From an uncultured Prevotellaceae bacterium (GTDB lineage Bacteria; Bacteroidota; Bacteroidia; Bacteroidales; Bacteroidaceae): DNA of 40,635 nucleotides. This document shows positions 24,547 to 33,874 of this stretch, piece by piece. The notes below the pieces were generated by a model that was not told the origin of the DNA, did not search any database, and saw only the letters and a list, made by a program, of their open reading frames with translations. The stretch covers positions 1-40,635 of the forward strand of contig CALFJA010000014.1 in assembly GCA_937877605.1 (NCBI GenBank). The letters run 5' to 3'. The first letter of the stretch is position 1, and every line of letters starts with the position of its first letter. The position numbers and the translations under genes are program-made.

Positions 24547-27500
24547 ATGACATTTACCACCTTCATAAAGCGCCCGGTACTGTCCACGGTAATCTCCGTG
24601 CTCATAGTCATCCTGGGCTTCATAGGGCTCTCCACGCTCCCCATCGAGCAGTATCCCGACATCGCACCGCCTACCGTCGTGGTATGGACCAACTACACCG
24701 GTGCCGACGCCGAGACCGTGAAGAACTCCGTGCTCGCACCGCTTGAGGAAAGCATCAACGGCGTTGAGAACATGACCTACATGACCTCGCAGGCCTCCAA
24801 CAGCGGTAATGCACAGATAACCGTCTACTTCCGCCAGGGCACCAACGCCGACATGTGCGCCGTCAATGTCCAGAACCGCGTCAGCCAGGCTCAGGCACTC
24901 CTGCCGGCAGAGGTCACACGCGTCGGAGTCACCGTCATGAAGCGGCAGACTTCCAATGTGATCATGTACGCACTCACCTCCGAAGACGGACGCTACGACG
25001 ACGAGTTCCTCACCAACTACGCCAACATCAACATCGTGCCGGCACTGAAGCGTATTCAGGGAGTCGGCGATGTGCAGTCGCCCGGTATGAAAACCTACTC
25101 CATGCGCATCTGGCTCAAGCCCGAAGTGATGAAGCAATACGGACTCATGCCGTCCGACATCAGTGGCGCACTGGCCGAGCAGAACATCGAAGCCGCCCCG
25201 GGAGCCTTCGGCGAGCAGTCGAATGTGGCCTACGAGTACACCATGCGCTACAAGGGACGACTCAAGACGGCCGAGGAGTTCGGCAACATCATCATCTCCA
25301 GCGGCACCACCGGACAGACGCTCAAACTCAAGGATGTGGCCAAGATAGAACTCGGCGGACTCCAATACTCCGTGTCCATGCGCGACAACAACCGCCCGTC
25401 GGTTATGGGTATGGTCAACCAGATAGCCGGCTCCAACGCCACACAGATAGCAGAAGACTGCAAGGCGGAACTCGAGAACCAGGCAAAGAACTTCCCGCCA
25501 GGACTCATCTACCAGGTCAACTACGATGTGACGGAGTTCCTCTTCGCCTCCATCGAGGAAGTGGTGAAGACCCTCTTCATCACGCTCTTGCTCGTGTTCC
25601 TCGTGGTTTACATCTTCCTGCAGGACTTCCGCTCCACACTCATCCCGATGATAGCCGTCCCCGTGTCGCTCATAGGTACCTTCTTCTTCCTGAAAGTGTT
25701 CGGCTTCTCCATCAACCTGCTCACGCTCTCGGCACTGCTGCTGGCCATCGCCATCGTGGTTGACGACGCCATCGTGGTGGTTGAGGCCGTACACGCCAAG
25801 CTCGACCAGGGATACAAGAGCCCGCTCAAGGCTTCCATCGACGCAATGAACGAAATCTCGGGTGCCATCATATCCATAACGCTCGTCATGGCATCGGTGT
25901 TCATACCCGTATCGTTCATCGGTGGCACCAGCGGAACCTTCTACCGGGAGTTCGGCGTGACCATGGCGGTTTCCATCTTCATCTCGGCACTCAACGCCCT
26001 GACCCTCTCGCCCGCCCTCTGCGCCATCTTCCTGAAGCCGCATGACGAGCACGGAGAGGACCGGAAGATGTCACGCATCGACCGGTTCCATACCGCTTTC
26101 AACACCGCCTACGACAAGGTGATGGGCAAGTACAAGGGCTACATAGAGCGACTGGTGCGCAAGCCCATTTTGATTGGGCTCGCCGTCGTCATCGGCATCG
26201 TGGGGCTCGCTGTTATGATGAAGACCACCAAGACCGGACTTGTGCCCGACGAGGACACCGGAACCCTCTTCTGCATGATATCAATGCCCCCGTCAACCAG
26301 TGCCGCAAGGACACAGCAGGTCATCGACCAGGTGGACGCCATGCTCGCGGCCAACCCCGCCATCCAGTCGAGGGAACAGCTGCAAGGCTACAACTTCATT
26401 GCAGGTGCTGGCTCGGATCAGGCCACCTTTATCATAAAACTCAAGCCCTTCAGCGAGCGTAAACCCAAAATAACCAACTTCAAGGACTGGCTCATGTCGT
26501 GGATGATGAACCCCATGGACGCCAATATGGTGCTGGGCATGATCTATAAGCAGACCGCACAGATCAAAGATGCCCAGATATTGGCATTCGCACCTCCTAT
26601 GGTGCAGGGATATTCACTGTCTAACGGCCTCTCCATTGTCATGGAGGACAAGACAGGTGGAAGCCTCTCGAAGTTCTACGAAATCACGCAGAGCTACCTG
26701 GCGGAACTCAACAAGCGTCCGGAAATCCAGATGGCAATGACCTCCTACAACCCTAACTATCCGCAATACATGATAGATGTTGATGTGGCTAAGTGCAAGC
26801 AGGCCGGCATCTCCCCCTCACTCGTACTTTCAACGCTGCAGGGATACTATGGCGGACTGTACGCCTCGAACTTCAACGCCTACGGAAAGCTCTACCGAGT
26901 GATGATACAAGGCGATGTAGAAAGCCGCATGCGCCCCGACGGACTCAACTCCATCTACCTCAGAACCCCCTCGGGCATGGCACCGGTGAACGAATTCTGC
27001 TCGCTGCAGCGCGTCTACGGACCTGCGAACATCAACCGCTTTAACCTCTTTACCTCCATAAATGTGACGGCAACGGTCAACGACGGCTACTCAACAGGTG
27101 AGGCTATCAAGGCCGTTGAGCAGGTGGCGCAGGATATTCTCCCCCAAGGCTACACCTATGAGTTCTCCGGACTGACCCGCGAGGAGGCCTCGGCAAGCAA
27201 CTCCACAGCCCTCATCTTCATCCTGTGCTTCATGTTCATCTACCTGATTCTGTCTGCACAGTACGAGAGCTACATCCTTCCGCTGGCCGTTGTGCTGTCA
27301 GTGCCGTTCGGACTGGCAGGCGCCTTCCTCTTTACACAAATCTTCGGGCACGCCAACGACATCTATATGCAAATCTCCTTGATTATGCTCATCGGCCTGC
27401 TGGCCAAGAATGCCATCCTGATTGTGCAGTTCGCGTTGGAACGCCGCCAGACAGGTATGGGCATTTCGTGGTCCGCAGTGCTCGGAGCAGCAGCCCGTCT

Positions 27501-27795
27501 GCGCCCGATTCTCATGACTTCGCTGGCCATGGTGATAGGTCTTCTGCCAATGATGTTTGCCTCTGGTGTGGGAAAGAACGGCAACCAAACCCTCGGTGCA
27601 GCCGCAGTGGGCGGCATGTTGATTGGTACCATATGCCAGCTGTTCGTCGTTCCGGTGCTGTTTGTCATCTTCCAGTCCATCCAGGAGCGCTTCACTCCGA
27701 TACAGTTTGAGGAAGAAATGAACGCCGATGCCGCTGCCGAGTTGCAGCAGTATGCCCATGGCGTGGTGCAAAAAGAATACACAATCGAGAAGTAA
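24547..27795 (+). CDS. RND efflux pump, inner-membrane transporter (HAE1/AcrB family)
   Basis: Proton-driven trimeric pump that exports hydrophobic or amphiphilic compounds. The 1082-residue protein has the full RND plan: TM1 (about 10-28), porter domain, TM2-6, a second loop, TM7-12. The proton-relay residues are present: Asp-406 and Asp-407 in AIVVDDAIVVVE, and Lys-954 in LLAKNAILIVQF. FIKRPVLSTVISVLIVILG at the N-terminus and the TxPxEQYPxIAPP motif are family hallmarks of drug-type pumps. It is slightly longer than E. coli AcrB because of a C-terminal tail. Substrates cannot be told from sequence. It lies between its adaptor and channel genes. Confidence 0.96.
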   Translation: MTFTTFIKRPVLSTVISVLIVILGFIGLSTLPIEQYPDIAPPTVVVWTNYTGADAETVKNSVLAPLEESINGVENMTYMTSQASNSGNAQITVYFRQGTNADMCAVNVQNRVSQAQALLPAEVTRVGVTVMKRQTSNVIMYALTSEDGRYDDEFLTNYANINIVPALKRIQGVGDVQSPGMKTYSMRIWLKPEVMKQYGLMPSDISGALAEQNIEAAPGAFGEQSNVAYEYTMRYKGRLKTAEEFGNIIISSGTTGQTLKLKDVAKIELGGLQYSVSMRDNNRPSVMGMVNQIAGSNATQIAEDCKAELENQAKNFPPGLIYQVNYDVTEFLFASIEEVVKTLFITLLLVFLVVYIFLQDFRSTLIPMIAVPVSLIGTFFFLKVFGFSINLLTLSALLLAIAIVVDDAIVVVEAVHAKLDQGYKSPLKASIDAMNEISGAIISITLVMASVFIPVSFIGGTSGTFYREFGVTMAVSIFISALNALTLSPALCAIFLKPHDEHGEDRKMSRIDRFHTAFNTAYDKVMGKYKGYIERLVRKPILIGLAVVIGIVGLAVMMKTTKTGLVPDEDTGTLFCMISMPPSTSAARTQQVIDQVDAMLAANPAIQSREQLQGYNFIAGAGSDQATFIIKLKPFSERKPKITNFKDWLMSWMMNPMDANMVLGMIYKQTAQIKDAQILAFAPPMVQGYSLSNGLSIVMEDKTGGSLSKFYEITQSYLAELNKRPEIQMAMTSYNPNYPQYMIDVDVAKCKQAGISPSLVLSTLQGYYGGLYASNFNAYGKLYRVMIQGDVESRMRPDGLNSIYLRTPSGMAPVNEFCSLQRVYGPANINRFNLFTSINVTATVNDGYSTGEAIKAVEQVAQDILPQGYTYEFSGLTREEASASNSTALIFILCFMFIYLILSAQYESYILPLAVVLSVPFGLAGAFLFTQIFGHANDIYMQISLIMLIGLLAKNAILIVQFALERRQTGMGISWSAVLGAAARLRPILMTSLAMVIGLLPMMFASGVGKNGNQTLGAAAVGGMLIGTICQLFVVPVLFVIFQSIQERFTPIQFEEEMNADAAAELQQYAHGVVQKEYTIEK

Positions 27796-27802
27796 GTGAC
27801 CT

Positions 27803-29194
27803 ATGAAAAAGACGACAATATTATTTCTATCGCTCGCACTTGTCGCACTGACAGGTTGCAAGAGCCTATATGGCAAGTACGAACGCCCTGAGGTGCAGAC
27901 CGACGGCCTGGTGCGCGATGCCGTTTCGGCGTCCGACACGCTTGTTTCCGACGGGCAGCCGTCGTTTGGACTGCTCCCGTGGAGGGAAGTGTTTACCGAC
28001 CCTCAGTTGCAGTCTTTGATTGAACAGGGGCTCGAACGCAATGCCGATTTGCTCAATGCGGCACTGAATGTGAAGATGATTGAGGCGCAATTGCAGGCCG
28101 CCAAACTGGCATTCGTGCCGGGATTCACCTTCACTCCGCAGGGAACCATCGCCTCCTGGGACGGCAACAAACCGTCAAAGGTTTACTCACTGCCTGTCAC
28201 TGCCAGCTGGAGTATCGACCTCTTCGGCAATCTCTTGTCCCAGAAGAGAGCCGTACAGATGCAGTTGCTGCAGATGAAGGACTACCAGACGGCCGTCCAG
28301 ACAGCCATCGTCGCCAATGTGGCGAACATGTATTACACCTTGTTGATGCTTGATGCACAGGAAGAGGTGGTCGTAGGCATGGAACAGCTGACCAAGGATA
28401 CCTGGGAAATCATGCAGCTCCGGAAGAACACCACCGTGGGAATCCGCTCCACGGCAGTGCAAAGTGCCGAGGCAAACTACTTCTCCGTGAAGACCCAGCA
28501 TACGGATCTCCAACGCCAGATACGCGAGGTTGAGAACTCGTTATCGGTACTGATAGGGCAGCAGGCCCAGCATATTGCCCGCGGAAAACTCTCCGAACAG
28601 CATCTGCCTGAGAATTTCTCGGCGGGCGTGGGCCTTGAATTGCTGGCCAACCGTGCCGATGTCCATGCCAACGAAATGGCTCTGGCGCAGTGCTTCCACA
28701 ATGTGCAGACGGCTCGTTCGCGCTTCTATCCTTCCATCACCATCAGCGGGACAGGATCCTACACCAACAATTCCGGTGCAGGAATAGTCAATCCTGGTAA
28801 GATATTAGCATCTGCCGTGGGCTCTCTGGTCCAGCCAATCTTCCAGCATGGGGCACTCATCGCCGGCCTGAAGGTGGCCAAGGCACAGTACGAGCAGGCC
28901 TTCAACACCTGGCAGAACAGCATTCTCGTGGCAGGAAGTGAGGTCAGCAATGCCCTGGTTCAGTACAATTCGAGTAACGAGAAGGCCTTATTGGAAGCCC
29001 ATCGCATTGCTGTCCTGCGGCAGAATGTCGAGGATACGAAGCTCCTCATGGCCAGTGCCGGCTCCTCATACCTGGAGGTTATCACGGCACAATCCAGCCT
29101 GCTGAATGCCGAATTGAACCAGATTGCCGACCAGTTTGCCAAGATGCAGGCTGTTGTCGATCTTTACAATGCCCTCGGCGGAGGCGGGAAATAG
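27803..29194 (+). CDS. Efflux outer-membrane channel lipoprotein (OprM/NodT family)
   Basis: TolC-like channel that completes the tripartite pump. The 463-residue protein has a lipoprotein signal (Cys-19 in ALTGCKSLYGKYERP), then two long repeats of outer-membrane efflux protein type, with helical segments such as LNVKMIEAQLQAAKLAF and NSILVAGSEVSNALVQY. The C-terminus AVVDLYNALGGG is typical of the NodT subgroup. It begins 7 bp after the pump stop codon. No terminator is visible after it, and the LpxA-like gene starts 49 bp downstream, so read-through is possible. Confidence 0.95.
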   Translation: MKKTTILFLSLALVALTGCKSLYGKYERPEVQTDGLVRDAVSASDTLVSDGQPSFGLLPWREVFTDPQLQSLIEQGLERNADLLNAALNVKMIEAQLQAAKLAFVPGFTFTPQGTIASWDGNKPSKVYSLPVTASWSIDLFGNLLSQKRAVQMQLLQMKDYQTAVQTAIVANVANMYYTLLMLDAQEEVVVGMEQLTKDTWEIMQLRKNTTVGIRSTAVQSAEANYFSVKTQHTDLQRQIREVENSLSVLIGQQAQHIARGKLSEQHLPENFSAGVGLELLANRADVHANEMALAQCFHNVQTARSRFYPSITISGTGSYTNNSGAGIVNPGKILASAVGSLVQPIFQHGALIAGLKVAKAQYEQAFNTWQNSILVAGSEVSNALVQYNSSNEKALLEAHRIAVLRQNVEDTKLLMASAGSSYLEVITAQSSLLNAELNQIADQFAKMQAVVDLYNALGGGGK

Positions 29195-29243
29195 TTTGAG
29201 TATTAGCGTTCAGAATTAACAGTTCATAGCATACATTATTAAT

Positions 29244-30026
29244 ATGGCAAGTGATATTAGTCCCAGAGCAGAGATTTCGCCCCGCGCAAATATAGGCGAC
29301 AACTGCAAGATATTCCCCTTTGTCTACATAGAAGACGATGTGGTGATAGGCGACAATTGTATAATCTTCCCCTTCGTGAGCATCTTGGACGGCACACGGA
29401 TGGGCAGTCACAACAAGATACACCAGGGTTCGGTCATCGGCGCCCTGCCACAGGACTTCGATTTCGTGGGCGAAAAGACCGAGATTTTCATCGGCGACAA
29501 CAACATCATCCGTGAGAATGTGGTCATCAATCGTGCCACCCATCGTGGCGGACAGACTGTCATCGGCAACGGAAACTTCCTGATGGAGGGTGCCCACTTG
29601 AGTCACGATGTGAAAGTGGGCGACAACTGCGTGTTCGGTTACGGCACGAAGATAGCCGGCAACTGCGAGATTGGTAACGGAGTTATCTTCTCCACCAGCG
29701 TGATTGCCAACGCCAACACCCGCGTTGGCGTTGGTTCCATGATACAGGCAGGCTCCACTTTCTCCAAGGATGTGCCCCCCTATATTGTCGTGGGCGGCAA
29801 GCCTGTGGAGTACCTGGGTGCAAACCACACCATGCTGACTGCCTACGGCATTGACGAAAAGGTACAACGCCACATTGCCAATGCCTATCGCCTGGTGTTC
29901 AACGGGCAGGGTAGTGTGCTCGATGCCGCCCGTCAGGTGGAAGAGCAGGTGCCCATGAGCGACGAAATCCGGAAGATTGTCCAGTTCATCCGTACCACAA
30001 CGCTCGGTGTAGTGGGCAAGATGTAG
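29244..30026 (+). CDS. LpxA-like acyl-ACP--UDP-N-acetylglucosamine O-acyltransferase (probably a paralog)
   Basis: The 260-residue protein is a left-handed beta helix of hexapeptide repeats (IGDNC..., VIGDN...) with a C-terminal helical domain. Key LpxA residues are kept: GAHLSHD gives His-118 and His-121, matching the catalytic pair HxxHD. The segment after the acyl-pantetheine site reads RENVVINRATHRGG instead of the more usual RE-x2-TI-x-RGT. I recall a second LpxA-type gene with this RAT variant in Bacteroidales, beside the main lpxA next to lpxC-fabZ; no lpx neighbours are present here. It may therefore act on lipid A or on another nucleotide sugar. Start ATG at 29244; the terminator at 30068 ends the unit. 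Confidence 0.75.
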   Translation: MASDISPRAEISPRANIGDNCKIFPFVYIEDDVVIGDNCIIFPFVSILDGTRMGSHNKIHQGSVIGALPQDFDFVGEKTEIFIGDNNIIRENVVINRATHRGGQTVIGNGNFLMEGAHLSHDVKVGDNCVFGYGTKIAGNCEIGNGVIFSTSVIANANTRVGVGSMIQAGSTFSKDVPPYIVVGGKPVEYLGANHTMLTAYGIDEKVQRHIANAYRLVFNGQGSVLDAARQVEEQVPMSDEIRKIVQFIRTTTLGVVGKM

Positions 30027-30067
30027 GCATCGACGCACTCTGCCGCGGTGCATGACATACCATTCAG

Positions 30068-30104
30068 AGGGCTTTCTGTCCGCCGGACAGCGAGCCCTTT
30101 TTCT
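30068..30104 (+). terminator. Terminator after the LpxA-like gene
   Basis: Two-part stem AGGGCT / AGCCCT and CTGTCC / GGACAG around the loop GCC, with a TT/CG internal mismatch, followed by TTTTTCTTG. It is 41 bp after the stop codon. Confidence 0.85.
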
Positions 30105-30210
30105 TGTTTTTCCGTGCTGGTGGGCTTTCCTCGCATGCAACACAGTGCAAAAACCGCCCTGAAAGCGAAGAAAACTCCCTGGCGTTAGGGCGAATACCAT
30201 AAATTCTTCG

Positions 30211-30218
30211 TAATTTTG
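30211..30218 (+). promoter_or_regulatory. -7 box for typA
   Basis: TAATTTTG matches TAnnTTTG, 58 bp before the typA ATG. No good -33 box is seen at 19-20 bp. Confidence 0.5.
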
Positions 30219-30276
30219 CGCCCGAAAAAACGGCACACTCCCTTGCCGTGAAAGTAAAGTTGAAGAACCAAACGCT

Positions 30277-32079
30277 ATGCAAGACATCAGAAATATAGCC
30301 ATCATCGCCCATGTGGACCACGGCAAGACCACCCTTGTCGACAAGATGATGATGGCCGGAAAGCTCTTTCGCGACGGCCAGAACGGCGGCGACCTCATGC
30401 TCGACAACAACGACTTGGAGCGCGAGCGTGGCATCACCATCCTTTCGAAGAATGTCAGTATCAACTGGAAGGGGACGAAAATCAACATCATCGACACTCC
30501 GGGGCACGCTGACTTCGGCGGAGAGGTGGAGCGTGTGCTCAACATGGCCGACGGCTGTCTGCTCCTTGTCGATGCCTTTGAAGGTCCGATGCCGCAGACA
30601 CGCTTCGTGCTTCAGAAGGCCCTTCAGATTGGATTGAAGCCCATCGTGGTGGTAAACAAGGTGGATAAGCCCAACTGCCGTCCCGAGGAAGTCTACGAGA
30701 TGGTGTTCGACCTGATGTTTTCGCTCAACGCCACCGAGGATCAACTGGACTTTCCGGTGGTCTACGGCTCTGCCAAGAACGGCTGGATGGGTGAGAACTG
30801 GGCCCGTCCGACCGACAACATCGACTACCTTCTCGACAAGATTGTCGAGGTAATCCCCGCCCCCGAGCGTCTAGAGGGAACGCTGCAGATGCTCATCACC
30901 AGCCTGGATTTCAGCAACTACACCGGCCGTATAGCCGTAGGGCGTGTCCACCGCGGCACGCTCGCCGATGGCATGAATGTGACCATCTGCCACCGCGACG
31001 GCACACAGGAGCGCACCAAGATAAAGGAACTGCACACCTTCGAGGGAATGGGGCACCAGAAGACCGACACCGTATCTTCGGGCGACATCTGCGCAGTGAT
31101 TGGCTTGGACCGTTTCGAAATCGGCGATACCATAGCCGACTTCGAGAACCCCGAGTCGCTGCCTACCATCGCCATCGACGAGCCCACCATGTCCATGCTC
31201 TTCACCATCAACGATTCCCCCTTCTTCGGCAAGGAAGGCAAGTATGTGACCTCCCGCCACATCTATGAACGCCTGCAACGCGAACTGGAAAAGAACCTTG
31301 CCCTGCGGGTGGAGGACTTCGAAGGCTCTACCGACAAGTGGATTGTGAGCGGCCGTGGCGTGCTGCACCTCTCCGTGCTCATCGAGACCATGCGCCGCGA
31401 GGGCTACGAGTTGCAGGTGGGGCAGCCGCAGGTCATCTACAAGGAGATTGGAGACCAGCGCTGCGAGCCCATCGAACAGCTCACCATCAATGTGCCGGAG
31501 GAATTTGCCTCGAAGATGATCGACCTCGTGACGCGCCGCAAGGGCGAACTGGTTTCCATGGAGTCGCAGGTCGACCGCGTCAACATTGAGTTCGAGATAC
31601 CCTCCCGCGGCATAATAGGCTTGCGCACCAATGTGCTCACCGCCAGCCAGGGCGAAGCCATCATGGCCCACCGCTTCAAGGACTACCAGCCCTACAAGGG
31701 CGAAATTCAGCGACGGGTGAACGGCTCCATGGTGGCGCTTGAGACAGGAACGGCCTACGCCTACAGCATAGACAAGCTCCAGGACCGCGGAAAGTTCTTC
31801 ATCGACCCGGGCGAAGAAGTCTATTACGGGCAGGTTGTCGGCGAACATGTTCACGACAACGACCTCGTCATTAATGTGACAAAGGCCAAGCAGCTGACCA
31901 ATGTCCGTGCCAGCGGCAGCGACGAGAAGGCCCGCATCATCCCGAAGGTCATCATGAGCCTGGAGGAATGTCTCGAGTACATCAAGGGCGACGAGCTGGT
32001 GGAGGTGACCCCGAAGTCGATGCGTATGCGTAAGATTATCCTTGACCATCTGGAGCGGAAGCGCGCCAACAAGGAATAA
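30277..32079 (+). CDS. typA: Translational GTPase TypA/BipA
   Basis: Ribosome-associated GTPase related to EF-G, needed for growth under stress and cold and for 50S assembly. The 600-residue protein has the G1 loop AHVDHGKTT (Ala-11 to Thr-19), the switch-II DTPGHADFGGEV, NKVDK, and SAKNG for the G5 region. Domain II, two EF-G-like domains and the TypA-specific C-terminal domain follow (RGIIGLRTNVLTASQGEA, KAKQLTNVRASGSDE). Length is typical. It is followed after 11 bp by a DUF418 gene on the same strand. Confidence 0.97.
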   Translation: MQDIRNIAIIAHVDHGKTTLVDKMMMAGKLFRDGQNGGDLMLDNNDLERERGITILSKNVSINWKGTKINIIDTPGHADFGGEVERVLNMADGCLLLVDAFEGPMPQTRFVLQKALQIGLKPIVVVNKVDKPNCRPEEVYEMVFDLMFSLNATEDQLDFPVVYGSAKNGWMGENWARPTDNIDYLLDKIVEVIPAPERLEGTLQMLITSLDFSNYTGRIAVGRVHRGTLADGMNVTICHRDGTQERTKIKELHTFEGMGHQKTDTVSSGDICAVIGLDRFEIGDTIADFENPESLPTIAIDEPTMSMLFTINDSPFFGKEGKYVTSRHIYERLQRELEKNLALRVEDFEGSTDKWIVSGRGVLHLSVLIETMRREGYELQVGQPQVIYKEIGDQRCEPIEQLTINVPEEFASKMIDLVTRRKGELVSMESQVDRVNIEFEIPSRGIIGLRTNVLTASQGEAIMAHRFKDYQPYKGEIQRRVNGSMVALETGTAYAYSIDKLQDRGKFFIDPGEEVYYGQVVGEHVHDNDLVINVTKAKQLTNVRASGSDEKARIIPKVIMSLEECLEYIKGDELVEVTPKSMRMRKIILDHLERKRANKE

Positions 32080-32090
32080 ATAGCCGGCCG

Positions 32091-33326
32091 ATGACATCCC
32101 AGCCTGCGCTTGCTCCCACCCAAGAGCGACAGCGATACCTCATCCTCGATGCCTTGAGAGGCTTTGCCCTGCTGGGCATCTGCATGGCCAACCTGCCGGA
32201 ATTTGCCCTCTGGATCTTCATGTCGGCTGCCGACCAGCAGGCCATTCCTCATGCAGGAGCCGACCCGTTGGTACGGTTTCTGCAGTTTTTCTTCATTGAT
32301 GCCAAGTTCTATACCATTTTCTCCCTGCTTTTCGGAATAGGGTTCTCGCTCATTCTGGAGCGTGCCCTGGCCAAGGGAGTGGCCGGTGTGCGGCTTTTCT
32401 ACCGCCGGATGTTGCTCCTGGTGCTCATCGGATTGCTTCACATCTGGTTGCTGTGGAGCGGCGACATCCTGCTGCTCTATGCCTGCATGGGCCTGTTGCT
32501 GCCCTTGTTTGCCGGATGTTCCGACCGTCGGCTGCTGCAGTGGGCGGCTTTTTTGCTGCTGCTTCCCATCGTGCTCGATGCCGTCGGCGATGTGTCCGGC
32601 ATAGACTGGGGCAAGCCGTTGGAGGCTCTTTGGTGGCAGACGGCCCATGCCCACGGCATTGACGAGCAGAACTTTTCCACCTATTTGCGCGATGCCGACT
32701 CCTATGCAGCCGTGTTCCAGTTCCTCATACAGGGCTTTGTGGAGCGCATGTGGGAGTTTGTCGAGGGCCACCGTGTGCCTAAGGTGCTGGCGTTCTTCCT
32801 CCTGGGCTATGTTGCCGGCCGCCGCCGGTGGTACGCCCGTGTGGCTGAATGGCAGTGCCCGTCCCGCTTCTGGCAGGCTGTCTGGCTGTTTGTCTCCCTG
32901 TCATTCTCATGGCTCTATGCCTGGAGTGCGCTCAACGGCCATCCGCTGGGGCGTGCCGTACATGGCGTATTCTATCTCTTGAGTGCCCTATCCATGAGTG
33001 GAATCTACATTGTGTTGTTTTGCCGTCTGCAGCAGCGTTGTCCTTCGTCGCCCGTCCTGCGCTGGCTGGCGGCTCCGGGGCGTATGGCACTGTCCAATTA
33101 CATGGGTCAATCCATTGTCGGAATCCTGCTTTTCTATGGCATCGGCCTGGGACTTGGCAATCGTTTCTCCCTGCTTTTCGTTGAACTCACCGCCGTCGGC
33201 ATCTTCATCGTGCAGGTTGTGCTGAGCACCTGCTGGCTGAGCAGTTTCCGTTTCGGCCCGTTGGAGTGGGTGTGGCGAATGCTCACCTATGGCAAGTGGC
33301 TGTCGCTCCGGAAGGAACCAGACTGA
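32091..33326 (+). CDS. DUF418-type polytopic membrane protein
   Basis: The 411-residue protein starts with a family signature RYLILDALRGFALLGICMANL and has about ten hydrophobic helices across its length. The C-terminal part includes GRMALSNYMGQSIVGILLFYG, characteristic of DUF418 (YeiB-like) proteins, a family related to membrane acyltransferases. The function is unknown. Only 11 bp separate it from typA, so co-transcription is likely, but a functional link is not established. Start ATG at 32091 fits the spacing and the family N-terminus. Confidence 0.88.
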   Translation: MTSQPALAPTQERQRYLILDALRGFALLGICMANLPEFALWIFMSAADQQAIPHAGADPLVRFLQFFFIDAKFYTIFSLLFGIGFSLILERALAKGVAGVRLFYRRMLLLVLIGLLHIWLLWSGDILLLYACMGLLLPLFAGCSDRRLLQWAAFLLLLPIVLDAVGDVSGIDWGKPLEALWWQTAHAHGIDEQNFSTYLRDADSYAAVFQFLIQGFVERMWEFVEGHRVPKVLAFFLLGYVAGRRRWYARVAEWQCPSRFWQAVWLFVSLSFSWLYAWSALNGHPLGRAVHGVFYLLSALSMSGIYIVLFCRLQQRCPSSPVLRWLAAPGRMALSNYMGQSIVGILLFYGIGLGLGNRFSLLFVELTAVGIFIVQVVLSTCWLSSFRFGPLEWVWRMLTYGKWLSLRKEPD

Positions 33327-33443
33327 GCCGAGAGCGAATTTTTGCCCATTTCATCGGGAAATTAGTAAAAAATCGCTACACAAAAGCTGTACGGAAATTT
33401 CGTCAATCTAGACGAGCCATCCCTTCATTTTTATGTTTTCGTG

Positions 33444-33469
33444 TTGCACAAAAAGTCCGTTTTGTGCAA
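33444..33469 (+). repeat. Inverted repeat TTGCACAAAA / TTTTGTGCAA
   Basis: Perfect 10-bp arms with a 6-nt loop, about 65 bp before array E. A shorter version GCACAAA / TTTGTGC lies at 20591-20612, about 78 bp before array C. Confidence 0.6.
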
Positions 33470-33534
33470 GAAAAGTCCTCGTTTTCATCCCCAAATGACA
33501 ATTTTCCCTGTCCAAAATCCCTCCTCTTGTCCGT

Positions 33535-33595
33535 CGCAACCCCGGGTGTTGGACTCCAACCGAGCCCCAGTTGGACTGCAACTCCCATACAGTTG
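33535..33595 (+). repeat. 22-bp-period palindrome array, locus E (three units, CAAC/GTTG arms)
   Basis: CGCAACCCCGGGTGTTG at 33535, CAACCGAGCCCCAGTTG at 33557 and CAACTCCCATACAGTTG at 33579, exactly 22 bp apart. The spacers here are similar to each other (GACTC, GACTG, then GAATC). Both arms have changed from CGTTT/AAACG to CAAC/GTTG while period and length are kept. Confidence 0.65.
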
Positions 33596-33848
33596 GAATC
33601 TGTCAGTCCGGCAGCGGAAGTAAAAAATGCGCAACACACTGAACAACAGTATTTTATGAAAACTTTAAAAATCCGGCGTTTTTTCGCACCGGACAATTTT
33701 TTTTCGAAAATAATGCACTACAGAAGCAGTAAAACGGACCTCTTTTCGTAAAATATCTTTACATCGCAACCCTCTCTTGCGTAATGCTTTGCGTTGCCTT
33801 TGCACTACATTTTGACTGTCTGCATACAACGGTCTCGTTTTTTTTCCA

Positions 33849-33856
33849 TACATTTG
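33849..33856 (+). promoter_or_regulatory. -7 box for hflX
   Basis: TACATTTG matches TAnnTTTG, 18 bp before the ATG at 33875. No clear -33 box at the right distance. It lies inside the upstream extension of the open frame and so argues for the shorter start. Confidence 0.5.
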
Positions 33857-33874
33857 CACCGAAACAAGCCGTAC

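Larger units (their letters stand above)
33327..33874. other. 548-bp gap between DUF418 and hflX
   Basis: No credible gene is seen. It holds a perfect 10-bp inverted repeat (33444-33469), a palindrome array (33535-33595), AT-rich DNA (33640-33760) and the hflX -7 box (33849-33856). A second near-box TACATTTTG (33806-33814) has one base too many. Confidence 0.65.

Noticed and set aside
33266..33751. 161-codon frame after DUF418 and the antisense frame 33403-33696
   Set aside because: They overlap the DUF418 end and the array, with low-complexity content and no family resemblance.
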